Below, piece by piece: positions 17,692 through 25,635 of a stretch of 64,000 nucleotides of DNA. Both the position numbers and the translations under genes were made by a program. Numbering within the stretch: the stretch's first letter is position 1; each line of letters opens with the position of its first letter. Origin of the DNA: Bacillota bacterium (GTDB lineage: Bacteria; Bacillota; Clostridia; Lachnospirales; Lachnospiraceae); NCBI GenBank assembly GCA_023442465.1, contig JAEZZQ010000016.1, positions 310,001-374,000 of the forward strand, given 5' to 3'. The notes beneath the pieces were generated by a model. The model was not told where the DNA came from. It saw only the letters and a program-made list of their open reading frames with translations, and searched no databases.

Positions 17692-18444
17692 CTATTCGAA
17701 ATCGAACTTCGGCTCCGTAAACGTCAATGGCTCATCGTATACCGCATGACCGGTTTCTATGGTTTTTCCCTCTACTGTGATTTGAAGCGCTTCCGCTTCA
17801 TAAGCCTGCAAAAAAGTATCCGTAAGCGCCGCCATAATCACGGCCTCTCCGCTGCTTCCCATAGTCTTTAAATATTCTCCGAAGGCTTTCGAAAGGTCCA
17901 GGTAAATAAGACTGTTTTCCACCTCTACCCGGAAGTCATTTACATTCGTATCTATAGAAACGATGTTATGCCCCGCCAGATAGCTGATAATCGCATTCGC
18001 CGTCACTTCTTCCACGAGTACCGTCTCCGATTCCAGACCGTCCGCCTTGCTGTTGCTGTAATAGATTACCAACTCATGCAAATTCTGTGAATCGGTCACA
18101 TCATCGCCATATTCGCCTGCACTTTGTAAATCCGCTGCTTTGCTGCCGCGTTCGACTTCTCCGCCTTGCACTTCGTTCTGCTGTTTCGTTCCGTCTATGG
18201 TTCGCTGCGTTTCTTCGTTCGCAGCTTGCTCTTTTGTCTGAGTATCTTCTCTGAGGCTTATGAGCTCATCCACGATACTGCCCATTCCGCCTTCGGCCCC
18301 TATCTCCTCCGACGTCACCGCAGAAAAGTCCTCCGCCTGCATTACCTCCGGGGCCGCTTCTTCAGAATACTCAGAATTGCCGCACGCCGTAAATGTCACG
18401 CCCACAAACAGCATTGCCAGTGTCATCCATCTCTTCTTTTTCAT
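17692..18444 (-). CDS. GerMN-domain lipoprotein
   Basis: A 250-residue lipoprotein starting MKKKRWMTLAMLFVGVTFTACGNS, with the lipobox cysteine at about residue 20. An acidic, Glu/Gln/Thr-rich linker follows, then a C-terminal GerMN-like domain: LVIYYSNSKADGLESETVLVEE, then LIYLDLSKAFGEYLKTMGSSGEAVIMAALTDTFLQAYEAEALQITVEG. In spore formers such domains occur in germination protein GerM and in other envelope lipoproteins. ATG 18444 is preceded by AAGGGGATTGGAGT. A frame extending to 18486 lacks a site. No sporulation genes are adjacent. Confidence 0.82.
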   Translation of the reverse strand: MKKKRWMTLAMLFVGVTFTACGNSEYSEEAAPEVMQAEDFSAVTSEEIGAEGGMGSIVDELISLREDTQTKEQAANEETQRTIDGTKQQNEVQGGEVERGSKAADLQSAGEYGDDVTDSQNLHELVIYYSNSKADGLESETVLVEEVTANAIISYLAGHNIVSIDTNVNDFRVEVENSLIYLDLSKAFGEYLKTMGSSGEAVIMAALTDTFLQAYEAEALQITVEGKTIETGHAVYDEPLTFTEPKFDFE

Positions 18445-18601
18445 ACTCCACTCCAATCCCCTTCTTAGAGCATCGTCCGCACGCATACTCTCTTCCCCGA
18501 CCGCCCGCCTCCGGCATGGCTGTCAATTTATTATATTTTATCATAGGATGGAAGAAAAGGCAAAAAAGGACTTTCGACAAAATCCGGGCTGCAAGAAAGG
18601 T

Positions 18602-18734
18602 GTTACTGTTCACTCCGTTCTCAGTAACGCATGATTTCTGCATTTAAATTCGCTTTGCGAAGCAGAAACCATCTCGTGCATCACGTTCTTACGTAGCTTA
18701 ACAGCAAGTGTTAAGCTACTGTGTGAACAGTAAC
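18602..18734 (-). mobile_element. 133-bp MITE-like element, copy 2
   Basis: Perfect 12-bp terminal inverted repeats GTTACTGTTCAC and GTGAACAGTAAC. Flanking AGAAAGGT (18594-18601) and AGAAAGGC (18735-18742) match at 7 of 8 positions, the expected target duplication. It is inverted relative to copies 1 and 3 and lies upstream of the GerMN lipoprotein gene. Confidence 0.88.
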
Positions 18735-18782
18735 AGAAAGGCACAACTTTTCTTGTAGTCCGGATTCTATCTGAAATATATT

Positions 18783-18869
18783 TTACAGCACCTTTAAATG
18801 CTCCGCCTTTCGGGGCATGGCAACCTTATTATTAACTTCCAGTTTATCATAAATATTCTTGATGTGAAG
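18783..18869 (-). pseudogene. Relic of LuxR-type HTH C-terminus
   Basis: The minus strand reads IKNIYDKLEVNNKVAMPRKAEHLKVL then stop, which resembles the recognition-helix end of LuxR/NarL proteins (HxxNIYxKLxVxNR). A TGA stop lies just upstream in frame, and no N-terminal domain follows further up. It is probably the last trace of a lost transcriptional regulator. The match is short, so the call is tentative. Confidence 0.4.
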
Positions 18870-19024
18870 TCAGACGCAACATTTCCATTTTATGTACAGA
18901 CAACATATCCCGCAAAGGCCATCACAACATAATCCTCCCGCCCTATCTTAAGCGCCTGACAGAAATACCGCTTAACTGCTGCAGCCCCTCAAGTTGTACT
19001 TCTTTTCATCGTTTGCCCGGGGAG

Positions 19025-19094
19025 TTTTTTATATCATAGTAAGGCAATACTTTCACACGCTAAAACAGCAAGGTCTTTCCTATGATATAAAAAA
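19025..19094. repeat. Long inverted repeat related to repeat-family end hairpin
   Basis: TTTTTTATATCATAG and CTATGATATAAAAAA are perfect 15-bp arms around a 40-nt loop. CCTATGATATAAAA is identical to the end of dispersed repeat copy A (915-928). It may be a diverged or internally replaced copy. The rest of 18870-19169 shows no gene I can support. Confidence 0.5.
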
Positions 19095-19169
19095 TTGTAT
19101 CACCGGGCAGGCCGAAAGCCTTTTATGTTTTTTATAAATGCAGCCCCGAAGTGCTCTCGAAGAAACCGG

Positions 19170-19334
19170 TCACTCCTCTTGGTTACATATTTCATCGTGG
19201 GTAAGTATGGTAGCCAGAGTATCGCCCAACTGGGAAAAAATAGCTGCTAACATTGCAATCTCATCCTTATCGCAGCAATTACTTATGGCACAGGCAGTAG
19301 CGGTAATAAAAGTAACCAGTTCACAAGAATTCAT
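19170..19334 (-). CDS. Small conserved protein, DUF6774-like
   Basis: A 54-residue frame beginning MNSCELVTFITATACAIS, with Cys pairs near residues 4, 15 and 20-21 (SNCCDKDE) and ending EICNQEE. GAGGTG lies 7 nt before the ATG. The pattern of an N-terminal MNSCELVTFITALAC-like helix followed by a QLGDTLATI helix matches a short Lachnospiraceae family that I recall as DUF6774. Function unknown. It reads toward the long inverted repeat at 19025-19094. Confidence 0.7.
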   Translation of the reverse strand: MNSCELVTFITATACAISNCCDKDEIAMLAAIFSQLGDTLATILTHDEICNQEE

Positions 19335-19388
19335 AAAAACACCTCTGTTACATGATATGAGGTATAATTCAAATTTGATAGCAGCAAA

Positions 19389-19841
19389 TTAAAACAGCTT
19401 AATCAATTCATCATCCAGCTTCTTTTTCAGCACGGATAATTCCTGCTCGCCCGGCAGATACTTTTCTGCATACATTTCCTCTTTACCCAGCTTCCATACC
19501 GGCCCGGCTTCCGGCGTATCTTCAGCCCTTCGGGGAAAAAAGTGCCAATGCATGTGAACCGCATTTCCCGTCCCCAACAATTCATAGTTGAGCTTATCGG
19601 GATGAAAAGCATTATATACGGCTTCTGCAACCAGTGACATTTCCTGTAAAAATGTATACCTGAAGTTCTGATCTAAGAAGTGCAGCTCTGTCGCATGTTC
19701 CTTGCATAGAAAAAGCGTATAGCCCTTAAATCTTTGATAATCCCCGATAACCACGTATCCCGTTTGAAGCTCCCTCACAAAGTAAGGATTATTTCCCTGC
19801 AAAATCAGCTCGATTCTCTTACATACCATGCATTCGCACAT
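19389..19841 (-). CDS. HIT family protein
   Basis: A 150-residue histidine-triad protein. HMHWHFFPRR gives His96, His98 and His100 of the HxHxH motif that forms the nucleotide phosphate site. The N-terminal CECMVCKRI is a possible metal-binding Cys cluster, common in this subfamily. Expected activity is hydrolysis of nucleotide phosphoramidates or dinucleoside polyphosphates; the substrate is unspecified. GAAGGAG precedes ATG 19841. Monocistronic, as far as can be seen. Confidence 0.9.
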   Translation of the reverse strand: MCECMVCKRIELILQGNNPYFVRELQTGYVVIGDYQRFKGYTLFLCKEHATELHFLDQNFRYTFLQEMSLVAEAVYNAFHPDKLNYELLGTGNAVHMHWHFFPRRAEDTPEAGPVWKLGKEEMYAEKYLPGEQELSVLKKKLDDELIKLF

Positions 19842-19943
19842 TCTGCGACTCCTTCATACCCTTATTTTCTTATTCCTTTTTTCGAATACGGTCCGGCAGC
19901 CATCCGGCTTTTTTTAACTCATTCTCCATAGGCAGGCCACCGC

Positions 19944-20477
19944 CTAAAACTCAAAGTCCTCATAATCTTCCGGCAGGAATCGATGATATATAATATGGCT
20001 TTCTTCCACGGTAAAGCAATAATAATAGCTGTCCGGATACCGGTCTTCGAAATAAATGAGATAATCGAATTCCCCGTTATTCACTTTTTCAAAATGAATA
20101 TCTTGGGAATAGCTGCAAAATATGTTTAAGACATCTTCTATTGTACATCCATGCTTTTGTACTTCTTCCACCAAATCCTTGATAAACTCGTTCTTGTCCA
20201 TATTGTCATGGATGTATTCGACTCCCTTTTCAGGAATGGCCAAACAAAATCTGTCCTTTTCGTTTGTAACTTGTATATTCCCTAATTTATCTTTCACCTG
20301 TTCACAAAAGCCTTGCAGTAACTCCTTCATTTGCCGGATGTCATACTCATCATCAAAAAAATGATTTAATGAGCGCAGCGGATAGTACAGCCGCACTATT
20401 TCCTTACGGTATCCTAATTTGGCTTGCTCTTCTTTTATTATGTCAATTATATTCTTTTCAAGTTTTTCGTAGCTCAA
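19944..20477 (-). CDS. DUF3877 family protein
   Basis: A 177-residue acidic soluble protein. YPLRSLNHFFDDEYD and the Tyr/Asp-rich end DRYPDSYYYCFTVEESHIIYHRFLPEDYEDFEF resemble DUF3877 proteins of Lachnospiraceae. Translation appears to begin at TTG 20477, because GGAGG lies 8 nt upstream and no ATG occurs before residue ~64. No catalytic residues are recognised. Function unknown. Confidence 0.75.
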   Translation of the reverse strand: MSYEKLEKNIIDIIKEEQAKLGYRKEIVRLYYPLRSLNHFFDDEYDIRQMKELLQGFCEQVKDKLGNIQVTNEKDRFCLAIPEKGVEYIHDNMDKNEFIKDLVEEVQKHGCTIEDVLNIFCSYSQDIHFEKVNNGEFDYLIYFEDRYPDSYYYCFTVEESHIIYHRFLPEDYEDFEF

Positions 20478-20528
20478 CCTTGTTTCCTCCAGAAAAATCC
20501 CGATTTCGTAGGCCTCTATTAAAGGAGT

Positions 20529-20714
20529 CTAACCATTTAGAATAGATGTAACGATTGGCTTCCCGTCACGATCAAGCAGGGGCGTCAACCCTCCCGCATA
20601 ACCGTCCTCATGAAACACGTAGTTTACGCCGGTTTCCTTATCCACCCAGATTTCAGTTTTTGTTAACGTTCCTTGAGAATATGTCTTTTCAAATCGATCA
20701 TTCTTTCTTGCCAT
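20529..20714 (-). CDS. Small DUF6440-like protein
   Basis: A 61-residue protein with a conserved end GVNYVFHEDGYAGGLTPLLDRDGKP, the feature by which I recognise the family. TAGGAGG lies 9 nt before ATG 20714. It is probably a small beta-rich cytoplasmic protein of unknown role, lying between the DUF3877 and Nudix genes on the same strand. Confidence 0.78.
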   Translation of the reverse strand: MARKNDRFEKTYSQGTLTKTEIWVDKETGVNYVFHEDGYAGGLTPLLDRDGKPIVTSILNG

Positions 20715-20761
20715 TTTCTTTGCCTCCTATTTCATCCTGGATATTTTGTTATATACCTTTT

Positions 20762-21304
20762 TTACAAATAAAACTGAATCGCATATAATAGTGCAAGCAT
20801 TGACACTCCGCAATATGTTTCATTATTTTTCAGCAAGTCAATAACTTTATCTTTCTTTACCCACCGCTTACTTCTTACTTCATTTTCATCAAAATCCTCT
20901 GTTTCATTTTTTACCTTTGCGGCAAAAACATGCAGAAGTAAATCGGACTTGCCGTTACTTGGATTATTACGGCATAAATAAGTTAAATCTTTAATTTCAC
21001 AGCCGGTTTCTTCCAGGCATTCGCGTTTTGCAGCCTCTTCCGGCGTTTCTTCCTTTTCAATGCCTCCAGCAGGTATTTCCCATTCAAGCCTATTAGTAAT
21101 GTATCTTTTAGATTGAATCATAAGTATTTCATCATTTTCATTGCAAATTACGACACATACGGCTTCATTAGGGTAATGTATCTTATGATAGGCATCTATA
21201 ATATATCCATCAGGCATCTGCACCTTATCAGAATATAAGGACACCCAATCGCTTTCATATATAATTTTTCTGTCAAGCTTTTGCGGGAATTTATCTTCTA
21301 GCAT
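20762..21304 (-). CDS. Nudix hydrolase (ADP-ribose pyrophosphatase-like)
   Basis: A 180-residue protein. The Nudix box GX5EX7REUXEEXGU is complete at residues 80-102 (GGIEKEETPEEAAKRECLEETGC). The upstream NRLEWEIPAG and the overall length match the ADP-ribose/NDP-sugar pyrophosphatase branch, but substrate cannot be fixed from sequence. GGAGGTGAAATAAAAA precedes ATG 21304, only 3 bp after the stop of the P-loop relic, so the Nudix gene uses the ancestral operon position. Confidence 0.92.
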   Translation of the reverse strand: MLEDKFPQKLDRKIIYESDWVSLYSDKVQMPDGYIIDAYHKIHYPNEAVCVVICNENDEILMIQSKRYITNRLEWEIPAGGIEKEETPEEAAKRECLEETGCEIKDLTYLCRNNPSNGKSDLLLHVFAAKVKNETEDFDENEVRSKRWVKKDKVIDLLKNNETYCGVSMLALLYAIQFYL

Positions 21305-21307
21305 TTT

Positions 21308-21637
21308 TTATTTCACCTCCGCCGCCAATCTTTTTGTATTGGGAAAAAATTCCCCGACTATTATTTCTGCACTTTTATTTAACTCCTCTTCACCGTCAAG
21401 GCGAATTACTTTACAAGGCAGCGAATCGGCCCATTCTTTATGTGTCTTCATACATGGAGAACCGTCCGAATCGTACCTTGCTGAATTGTCAAGAAAACGC
21501 TGGTGTTCTTCGTACATATCTCCACCTTCCATAATTCTGTCTCCAAAATTTTCATATTCTCGTTTCCGAATGCGGTCAAGTCTTGTTTCCGCAGAAGCCG
21601 TAATATGTACCGCCAGACGAAATAACGGAACAAAATA
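21308..21637 (-). pseudogene. C-terminal remnant of a P-loop nucleoside-kinase-like ATPase
   Basis: A 110-codon open stretch reads YFVPLFRLAVHITAS, then ETRLDRIRKREYENFGDRIMEGGDMYEEH and a C-terminal tail. This is the second half of a small AAA/uridine-kinase-like ATPase family; the Walker A half is absent. The frame is continuous with the ORF directly upstream (21638-21889), separated only by that ORF's TAA stop. That suggests a deletion joined the two genes. A GTG/ATG-initiated piece (from 21532 or 21517) could still be translated but lacks the P-loop. Confidence 0.65.
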
Positions 21638-21889
21638 TTACCCTTGCAATCCTCTTGACTGTCTATCCATATCCTCAATGACAATATCATAGATTTCTCC
21701 CAAGGAAGAGCAGTACTCCAATACCTTCCAAGGCTCATTCGTATGGAAATGTATTTTAATGAGTTCTTCATCTCCCACTGCTAAAAGACAATCCCCATTA
21801 AAATTGTTTGTAAAATGATCAGTAATGATATCTTCATCAAGATCTTCTCCCTCAATCAATAACTGCGTATCATATTTAAATTCCAGCAT
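21638..21889 (-). CDS. Small FakA/DAK-type C-terminal-domain protein
   Basis: An 83-residue protein starting MLEFKYDTQLLIEGEDL. It has LLAVGDEELIKIHFHTNEPWKVLEYCSSLGEIYDIVIEDM, very like the last domain of YloV/FakA fatty-acid-kinase proteins (VGDDDLxKVHVHTNxPxxVL). A strong AAGGAGG lies 6-7 nt before ATG 21889, and the start overlaps the cytidine deaminase stop by 14 bp. I recall free-standing proteins of this size in Lachnospiraceae, so it may be a true gene, but its abrupt end against the kinase relic leaves open that it is a fragment. Confidence 0.6.
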   Translation of the reverse strand: MLEFKYDTQLLIEGEDLDEDIITDHFTNNFNGDCLLAVGDEELIKIHFHTNEPWKVLEYCSSLGEIYDIVIEDMDRQSRGLQG

Positions 21890-22316
21890 TTCTTTCCTCC
21901 TTGTATCGTTCCATTCCCCACCATTTTGGCAGCAATCCTTCCAACGTAATGGCTTCTCTTTTCCCATAATCAACCATAATCTCCATGTCTTTGTTTTTCA
22001 AAGACAATTGCATGAGAAACTCCCTGCATGCTCCGCAAGGCATACCGCTGCCTTCTCCTGTCGGAGGCTCATTGCGAAATGCTATCATTCTCTTAATTAC
22101 AGTTTGCCCACTGTTCACATACATATTAAGAACAGCTACTCTTTCGGCGCATAAGTTCATAACACCGCTGCAGCTTTCAATACAAAATCCCGTATAAATA
22201 TCTCCGTTTTCACTTTCCAAAGCACATACCACATGATGCGCGTACACGAATGGCGATACGTCCTCCGGATGATATTCTTCCCTTGCTCTCAAGTATAACT
22301 TTTCCCAAATGTCCAT
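21876..22316 (-). CDS. Cytidine deaminase family protein
   Basis: A 146-residue zinc-dependent deaminase. CAERVA (Cys56, catalytic Glu58) and MPCGACREFL (Cys94, Cys97) form the CDA active site. The position of Cys rather than His as the first ligand and the length fit the homotetrameric cytidine/blasticidin-S deaminase group. It would convert (deoxy)cytidine to (deoxy)uridine for salvage. AAGAAGGGG precedes ATG 22316. It is followed by the small DAK-like gene with a short overlap, suggesting co-translation. Confidence 0.9.
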   Translation of the reverse strand: MDIWEKLYLRAREEYHPEDVSPFVYAHHVVCALESENGDIYTGFCIESCSGVMNLCAERVAVLNMYVNSGQTVIKRMIAFRNEPPTGEGSGMPCGACREFLMQLSLKNKDMEIMVDYGKREAITLEGLLPKWWGMERYKEERNAGI

Positions 22317-22463
22317 ATAACCCCTTCTTATCCGCTCTTTTATATTAGATTATATTATCTTCTGATTCTTCACACCAATCACTAAGTAAGATTATAGCGC
22401 TACCCGAAGCTTAAAGTCAATCAATAGGCCGAGCGGCTTATTCACCTTCTTTGAAATGAAATA

Positions 22464-22489
22464 GGGAAGCCCTTATTCCATGGCTTCCC
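22464..22489 (-). terminator. Hairpin after MprF-like gene
   Basis: GGGAAGCC and GGCTTCCC are perfect arms around a 10-nt loop, 23 bp beyond the stop of the 22512-23660 gene. The following tract is T-poor, so termination strength is uncertain. The rest of 22317-22511 shows nothing else. Confidence 0.55.
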
Positions 22490-22511
22490 CATCCATTATT
22501 GAGGCTTGCTC

Positions 22512-23660
22512 TTATACTTTTCTATTTTGATACAGCAATTTAATCTGCTGTAAAATATAATCTTTTACCCCTTTGGGATTCTGCACTTTTATAATAGAAT
22601 ACGCTATCTTGGGTGTGAAAACACCTGGATAATATGCTAAATATCGCGGCTCCCATGTTGTTGGCCCGTATTTTCTCTTATACTGATGCAGCGTTTTAAA
22701 ACCATAAAAATTATTTAAATGCTCATAAATCAATTCCAATGCCAGACTGGTAATCGGTTTACACTCCTCACCTTCTCCATATTTGGTAATACCAAACCTC
22801 ATATCCTTGTATATGCTTAACATATTCTCCGTAGTTTGGCAGAAGCAGATATCCAACTCGTTTTGCCTGCAAAATGAAATAAATTCACTTAAAAGTATAA
22901 CTGCATCCTCTTGCCTGCATACGGGGTCTCCAACACAAACAGCAACCCCTGCGGCAACAACATATACGATTGCTCCCTCCACATTACTTCCAAAGTAATA
23001 TTTTTTATCTTCCTCTATTGATACGTAGGATGTGGGATTATCCCCATATAAGCTTAGATAATTCCTTACTTTTTCCCTATCCCGCAAAGATACGATCGGT
23101 TGATAGACCAGCGGTTTTAAAATAAGAAACAGCGCTGATATAAGACTGATCCAGTTGAGCGCAATTGCCGATTGTCCAAAAATCTTGGCTGCTCTCGTCT
23201 TAGGTTCAATAACGGAAACATCCATATAAAAAAACAGTTGGAATGAACGTATGACCGAATCCATAAAATCGTCAATATTTTTATAATGGGTTTCCATCAT
23301 CAGCAGTCCTAATGCTGTATTTAATAACACCATGAATAACGAAATGGATGCAATTATAAAACCCCACTTTAAATTTATAGGATTTGATACCCTGTTAAAA
23401 TCCTTATGTGAGGCAGCTAAAACCAATATGACGAAAACTTCTGATAATGTGAATGCATTGATATAGTCATGAAATGTTAAAATATGTAGCAGCAAGGATA
23501 CCGGCAACACGCTTATTATAATAATCCAGGCCATTCTCATTCTTTTATACAGCCTGTAGCTCAAAAAAATCAAAATAAACCCGACTGCTGTAGACACTGT
23601 CCGGTGAAGCGACATAGTTTCCGGTCTGAAAAAAGCATAATGCTGCCCGATAAAATCCAC
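22512..23660 (-). CDS. Truncated MprF-like (DUF2156) membrane protein
   Basis: A 382-residue protein with about six N-terminal hydrophobic segments (residues ~15-195) and a soluble part. The soluble part starts LSLYGDNPTSYVSIEEDKKYYFGSNVEGAIVYVVAAGVAVCVGDP, the opening of the DUF2156 aminoacyl-phosphatidylglycerol synthase fold. After FGITKYGEGEE the sequence jumps to LELIYEHLNNFYGFKTLHQYKRKYGPTTWEPRYLAYY, which normally lies near the C terminus. About 100 or more residues of the catalytic domain therefore seem missing, in frame. The GTG at 23660 abuts its own SD and a TAA lies four codons upstream, so the N terminus may be shortened too. Probably non-functional. Confidence 0.65.
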   Translation of the reverse strand: MDFIGQHYAFFRPETMSLHRTVSTAVGFILIFLSYRLYKRMRMAWIIIISVLPVSLLLHILTFHDYINAFTLSEVFVILVLAASHKDFNRVSNPINLKWGFIIASISLFMVLLNTALGLLMMETHYKNIDDFMDSVIRSFQLFFYMDVSVIEPKTRAAKIFGQSAIALNWISLISALFLILKPLVYQPIVSLRDREKVRNYLSLYGDNPTSYVSIEEDKKYYFGSNVEGAIVYVVAAGVAVCVGDPVCRQEDAVILLSEFISFCRQNELDICFCQTTENMLSIYKDMRFGITKYGEGEECKPITSLALELIYEHLNNFYGFKTLHQYKRKYGPTTWEPRYLAYYPGVFTPKIAYSIIKVQNPKGVKDYILQQIKLLYQNRKV

Positions 23661-23743
23661 CCCTTCTTATTTGCTAATGAATTCTCATCCTTTATAATAT
23701 CAGGGCAAAATGAACTTATAGTATATATCCGTATTCCGCTACA

Positions 23744-23862
23744 GAACAAAAGCGTGCTTCTTACTCTCTCCCCCAAGTGCTTCGGCAGCACAGCTTTTGC
23801 TTGGCGCGCATAGCTGCGCATCCATTGTCTCTGTAATAGACTCATTTTCCTATTACAGAAAA
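23744..23862 (+). repeat. Dispersed multi-hairpin repeat, copy B
   Basis: Full-length unit from GAACAAAAGCGTGCTTC to a CTGTAATAG...CTATTACAG end hairpin. Both arms of that hairpin differ from copy D (TGTAATAGG/CCTATTACA) in a way that keeps pairing. It sits between the MprF-like gene and the tRNA-Leu terminator. Confidence 0.85.
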
Positions 23863-23898
23863 AAAAGAAGTCCACTGCATCCGCAATCGACTTCTTTC
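23861..23898 (-). terminator. tRNA-Leu(AAG) terminator
   Basis: On the minus strand AAGAAGTC and GACTTCTT pair and are followed by a run of Ts, about 15 bp after the tRNA 3' end. Confidence 0.75.
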
Positions 23899-23912
23899 GA
23901 CAAATATTATAC

Positions 23913-23996
23913 TGCGGAAGAAGGGACTTGAACCCTCACGATGTAACCATCACAAGATCCTTAGTCTTGCTCGTCTGCCAATTCCGACACTTCCGC
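23913..23996 (-). tRNA. tRNA-Leu (AAG)
   Basis: 84 nt. The acceptor stem GCGGAAG/CTTCCGC ends in discriminator A; D-arm GGAATTGGCAGAC; anticodon stem CAAGA/TCTTG with loop CTAAGGA (anticodon AAG); a long class II variable arm; T-loop TTCAAGT. CCA is not encoded. Promoter at 24026-24054 and terminator at 23861-23898. Confidence 0.95.
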
Positions 23997-24025
23997 ATAG
24001 CGCAATCACTCACGCCGCAAGTAGG

Positions 24026-24054
24026 ATAGTATCATTTTGAAAGAAAAAAGTCAA
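24026..24054 (-). promoter_or_regulatory. Sigma-A promoter of tRNA-Leu(AAG)
   Basis: TTGACT (24054-24049), 17-bp spacer, TACTAT (24031-24026), about 30 bp upstream of the tRNA 5' end on the minus strand. Confidence 0.75.
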
Positions 24055-24174
24055 TATATTTTTAACAATTTTATAAAAATTATTCTTTCAGTATTACACC
24101 AAATCCTCCGGTGCGTATTAAATGCCCTTTTTATAATTTCCTTATCACATTAGTATGAGAAAAGTTCTATACTT

Positions 24175-24588
24175 CTATTGTCCCAGCTGGGAAGTACACG
24201 CAGGGCAACGGGTTGCTTCCGTATGAATATCGCTGCAGCAATACGGGCATTTCTTCGTCGTCGGAGCTTGCGCCTGCTCCTCCGGCTTTTTGCCTGCTGC
24301 TAAGAGCTTGTTCATCAGTTTGACAATCAAAAATATGACAAACGCCATTATAATGAAATTTACAAGGCTGGTCAAAAAGGCTCCATATGCGATCGTAACC
24401 CCGAAAACCTCCAGCTTCAGCAAATCAAAGTTCTGTCCGGCAAAAAGGCCGATAATCGGTGAAAGGATATTGTCTGTCAGGGAGGTTACCACTCCTTGAA
24501 ACGCAGCTCCAATAATTACGCCGACAGCCAAATTCATGACGTTTCCTTTCGAAATAAATGCTTTAAACTCATTAAAAAAGTTTTTCAT
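24175..24588 (-). CDS. mscL: Large-conductance mechanosensitive channel with C-terminal zinc ribbon
   Basis: A 137-residue protein. The start FFNEFKAFISKGNVMNLAVGVIIGAAFQGVVTSLTDNILSPIIG is the MscL N-helix and pore-lining TM1. TM2 is YGAFLTSLVNFIIMAFVIFLIV. Pentamers act as a pressure-release valve in hypo-osmotic shock. The C-terminal tail carries KKCPYCCSDI and TRCPACTSQ, a zinc ribbon in place of the usual helical bundle end, as seen in some clostridial MscL proteins. GAAGGAG precedes ATG 24588. Confidence 0.96.
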   Translation of the reverse strand: MKNFFNEFKAFISKGNVMNLAVGVIIGAAFQGVVTSLTDNILSPIIGLFAGQNFDLLKLEVFGVTIAYGAFLTSLVNFIIMAFVIFLIVKLMNKLLAAGKKPEEQAQAPTTKKCPYCCSDIHTEATRCPACTSQLGQ

Positions 24589-24793
24589 CGTAACGATTCT
24601 CCTTCTAAGTCAATAACCTTTTTCGCGTTCATATGCTCGAGTATACCACAATATAAAAAATTTAAAAACTAAAAACGGCAGGATATCACAGGATATCTAT
24701 TTTTACCATTGAATTCCATATCATTCCCTGCTATAATATAAGCAATCATAGGGATATTATACCCTATTTAACTATCTTACAAAAGCAAAAAGA

Positions 24794-24807
24794 AGGCACG
24801 GATGCCT
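24794..24807 (+). promoter_or_regulatory. CsrA-type GGA hairpin in leader of FliD-like gene
   Basis: AGGCACGGATGCCT folds with GGA in the loop. CACGGATG fits the CsrA consensus CANGGANG exactly. A second AAGGA lies in the Shine-Dalgarno AAAGGAG at 24820-24826, about 25 nt downstream. This two-site layout matches CsrA repression of Bacillus hag. Confidence 0.5.
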
Positions 24808-24832
24808 CTGTAATTATCAAAGGAGTGATTAT

Positions 24833-25609
24833 ATGAATATTAATGCAAGAACTGATGTTTCTTATTTATTTTCCAATTTATCATCTTCCCGTTCAGGCTC
24901 TGGTCTCGGTAATCTGAACTATTTATCTGACTATGCCAGTATCAAGAACGGAAGCTATGGAAAACTTTTAAAAGCATACTACGATAAAGCAGGCAGCGAT
25001 TCTTCGAGTACCTCAACAGGCAATTCCTCGAAGCTTTCTACTTCCTTGGCCGCAGACTCCGCTAAGACTCTGACTGCCATAGAAAGTTCTGCCGACAAGC
25101 TGAAAGATTCTGCCGATGTTTTAATTAACAAAGGAAAGGATTCTTTATTTAAAGAAAAAGATGTAACCGTAAAAAATGATGACGGTACCACTACTACCAC
25201 GAAGCAGTATGATGCGGAGGCTATTTATAAAGCTGTATCAACTTTCGTTACCAACTATAATTCACTTATCAATTCGGTATCGAAATCAGATTCTTCTTCG
25301 GTTTCAAAGGCTGCATCCAACATGACGAATATCACGAGTTTATATTCTAAGACGTTGGAAAAGGTTGGGATTACGGTAGGAAGTGATAACAAGCTCACGC
25401 TCGATAAAGAGGCTTTGAAATTGGCTGATATTTCTACTTTAAAGTCTGTATTCAATAACTCACCTTCGTTTGCTTACAGCATTTCAACTCAGGCTTCCTA
25501 TATCGACTATGCGGCAAGCCGCGAAGCTCTGAAAGCAAATACATATAATTATGCCGGCTCTTACAGCAGCAATTATTCGGTAGGCAATTTACTTGACAGC
25601 TTATTATAA
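24833..25609 (+). CDS. Orphan FliD-like (flagellar cap/hook-associated type) protein
   Basis: A 258-residue Ser/Thr/Asn-rich, Cys-free protein without a signal peptide. The middle (EAIYKAVSTFVTNYNSLINSVSK) and the end (TLEKVGITVGSDNKLTLDKEALKLADISTLKSVFNNSPSFAYSISTQASYIDYAAS) mirror the FliD C-terminal domain, where a DGKLTLDEAKL-type turn precedes a VKSLF-type helix. No flagellar genes are nearby and the length is about half of true FliD, so it may be a non-flagellar or accessory homologue. AAAGGAG lies 8 nt before the ATG. A CsrA-like leader hairpin precedes it and terminator 25636-25669 follows. Confidence 0.6.
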   Translation: MNINARTDVSYLFSNLSSSRSGSGLGNLNYLSDYASIKNGSYGKLLKAYYDKAGSDSSSTSTGNSSKLSTSLAADSAKTLTAIESSADKLKDSADVLINKGKDSLFKEKDVTVKNDDGTTTTTKQYDAEAIYKAVSTFVTNYNSLINSVSKSDSSSVSKAASNMTNITSLYSKTLEKVGITVGSDNKLTLDKEALKLADISTLKSVFNNSPSFAYSISTQASYIDYAASREALKANTYNYAGSYSSNYSVGNLLDSLL

Positions 25610-25635
25610 AGTTAAAGATTCAAGTACATAATACA

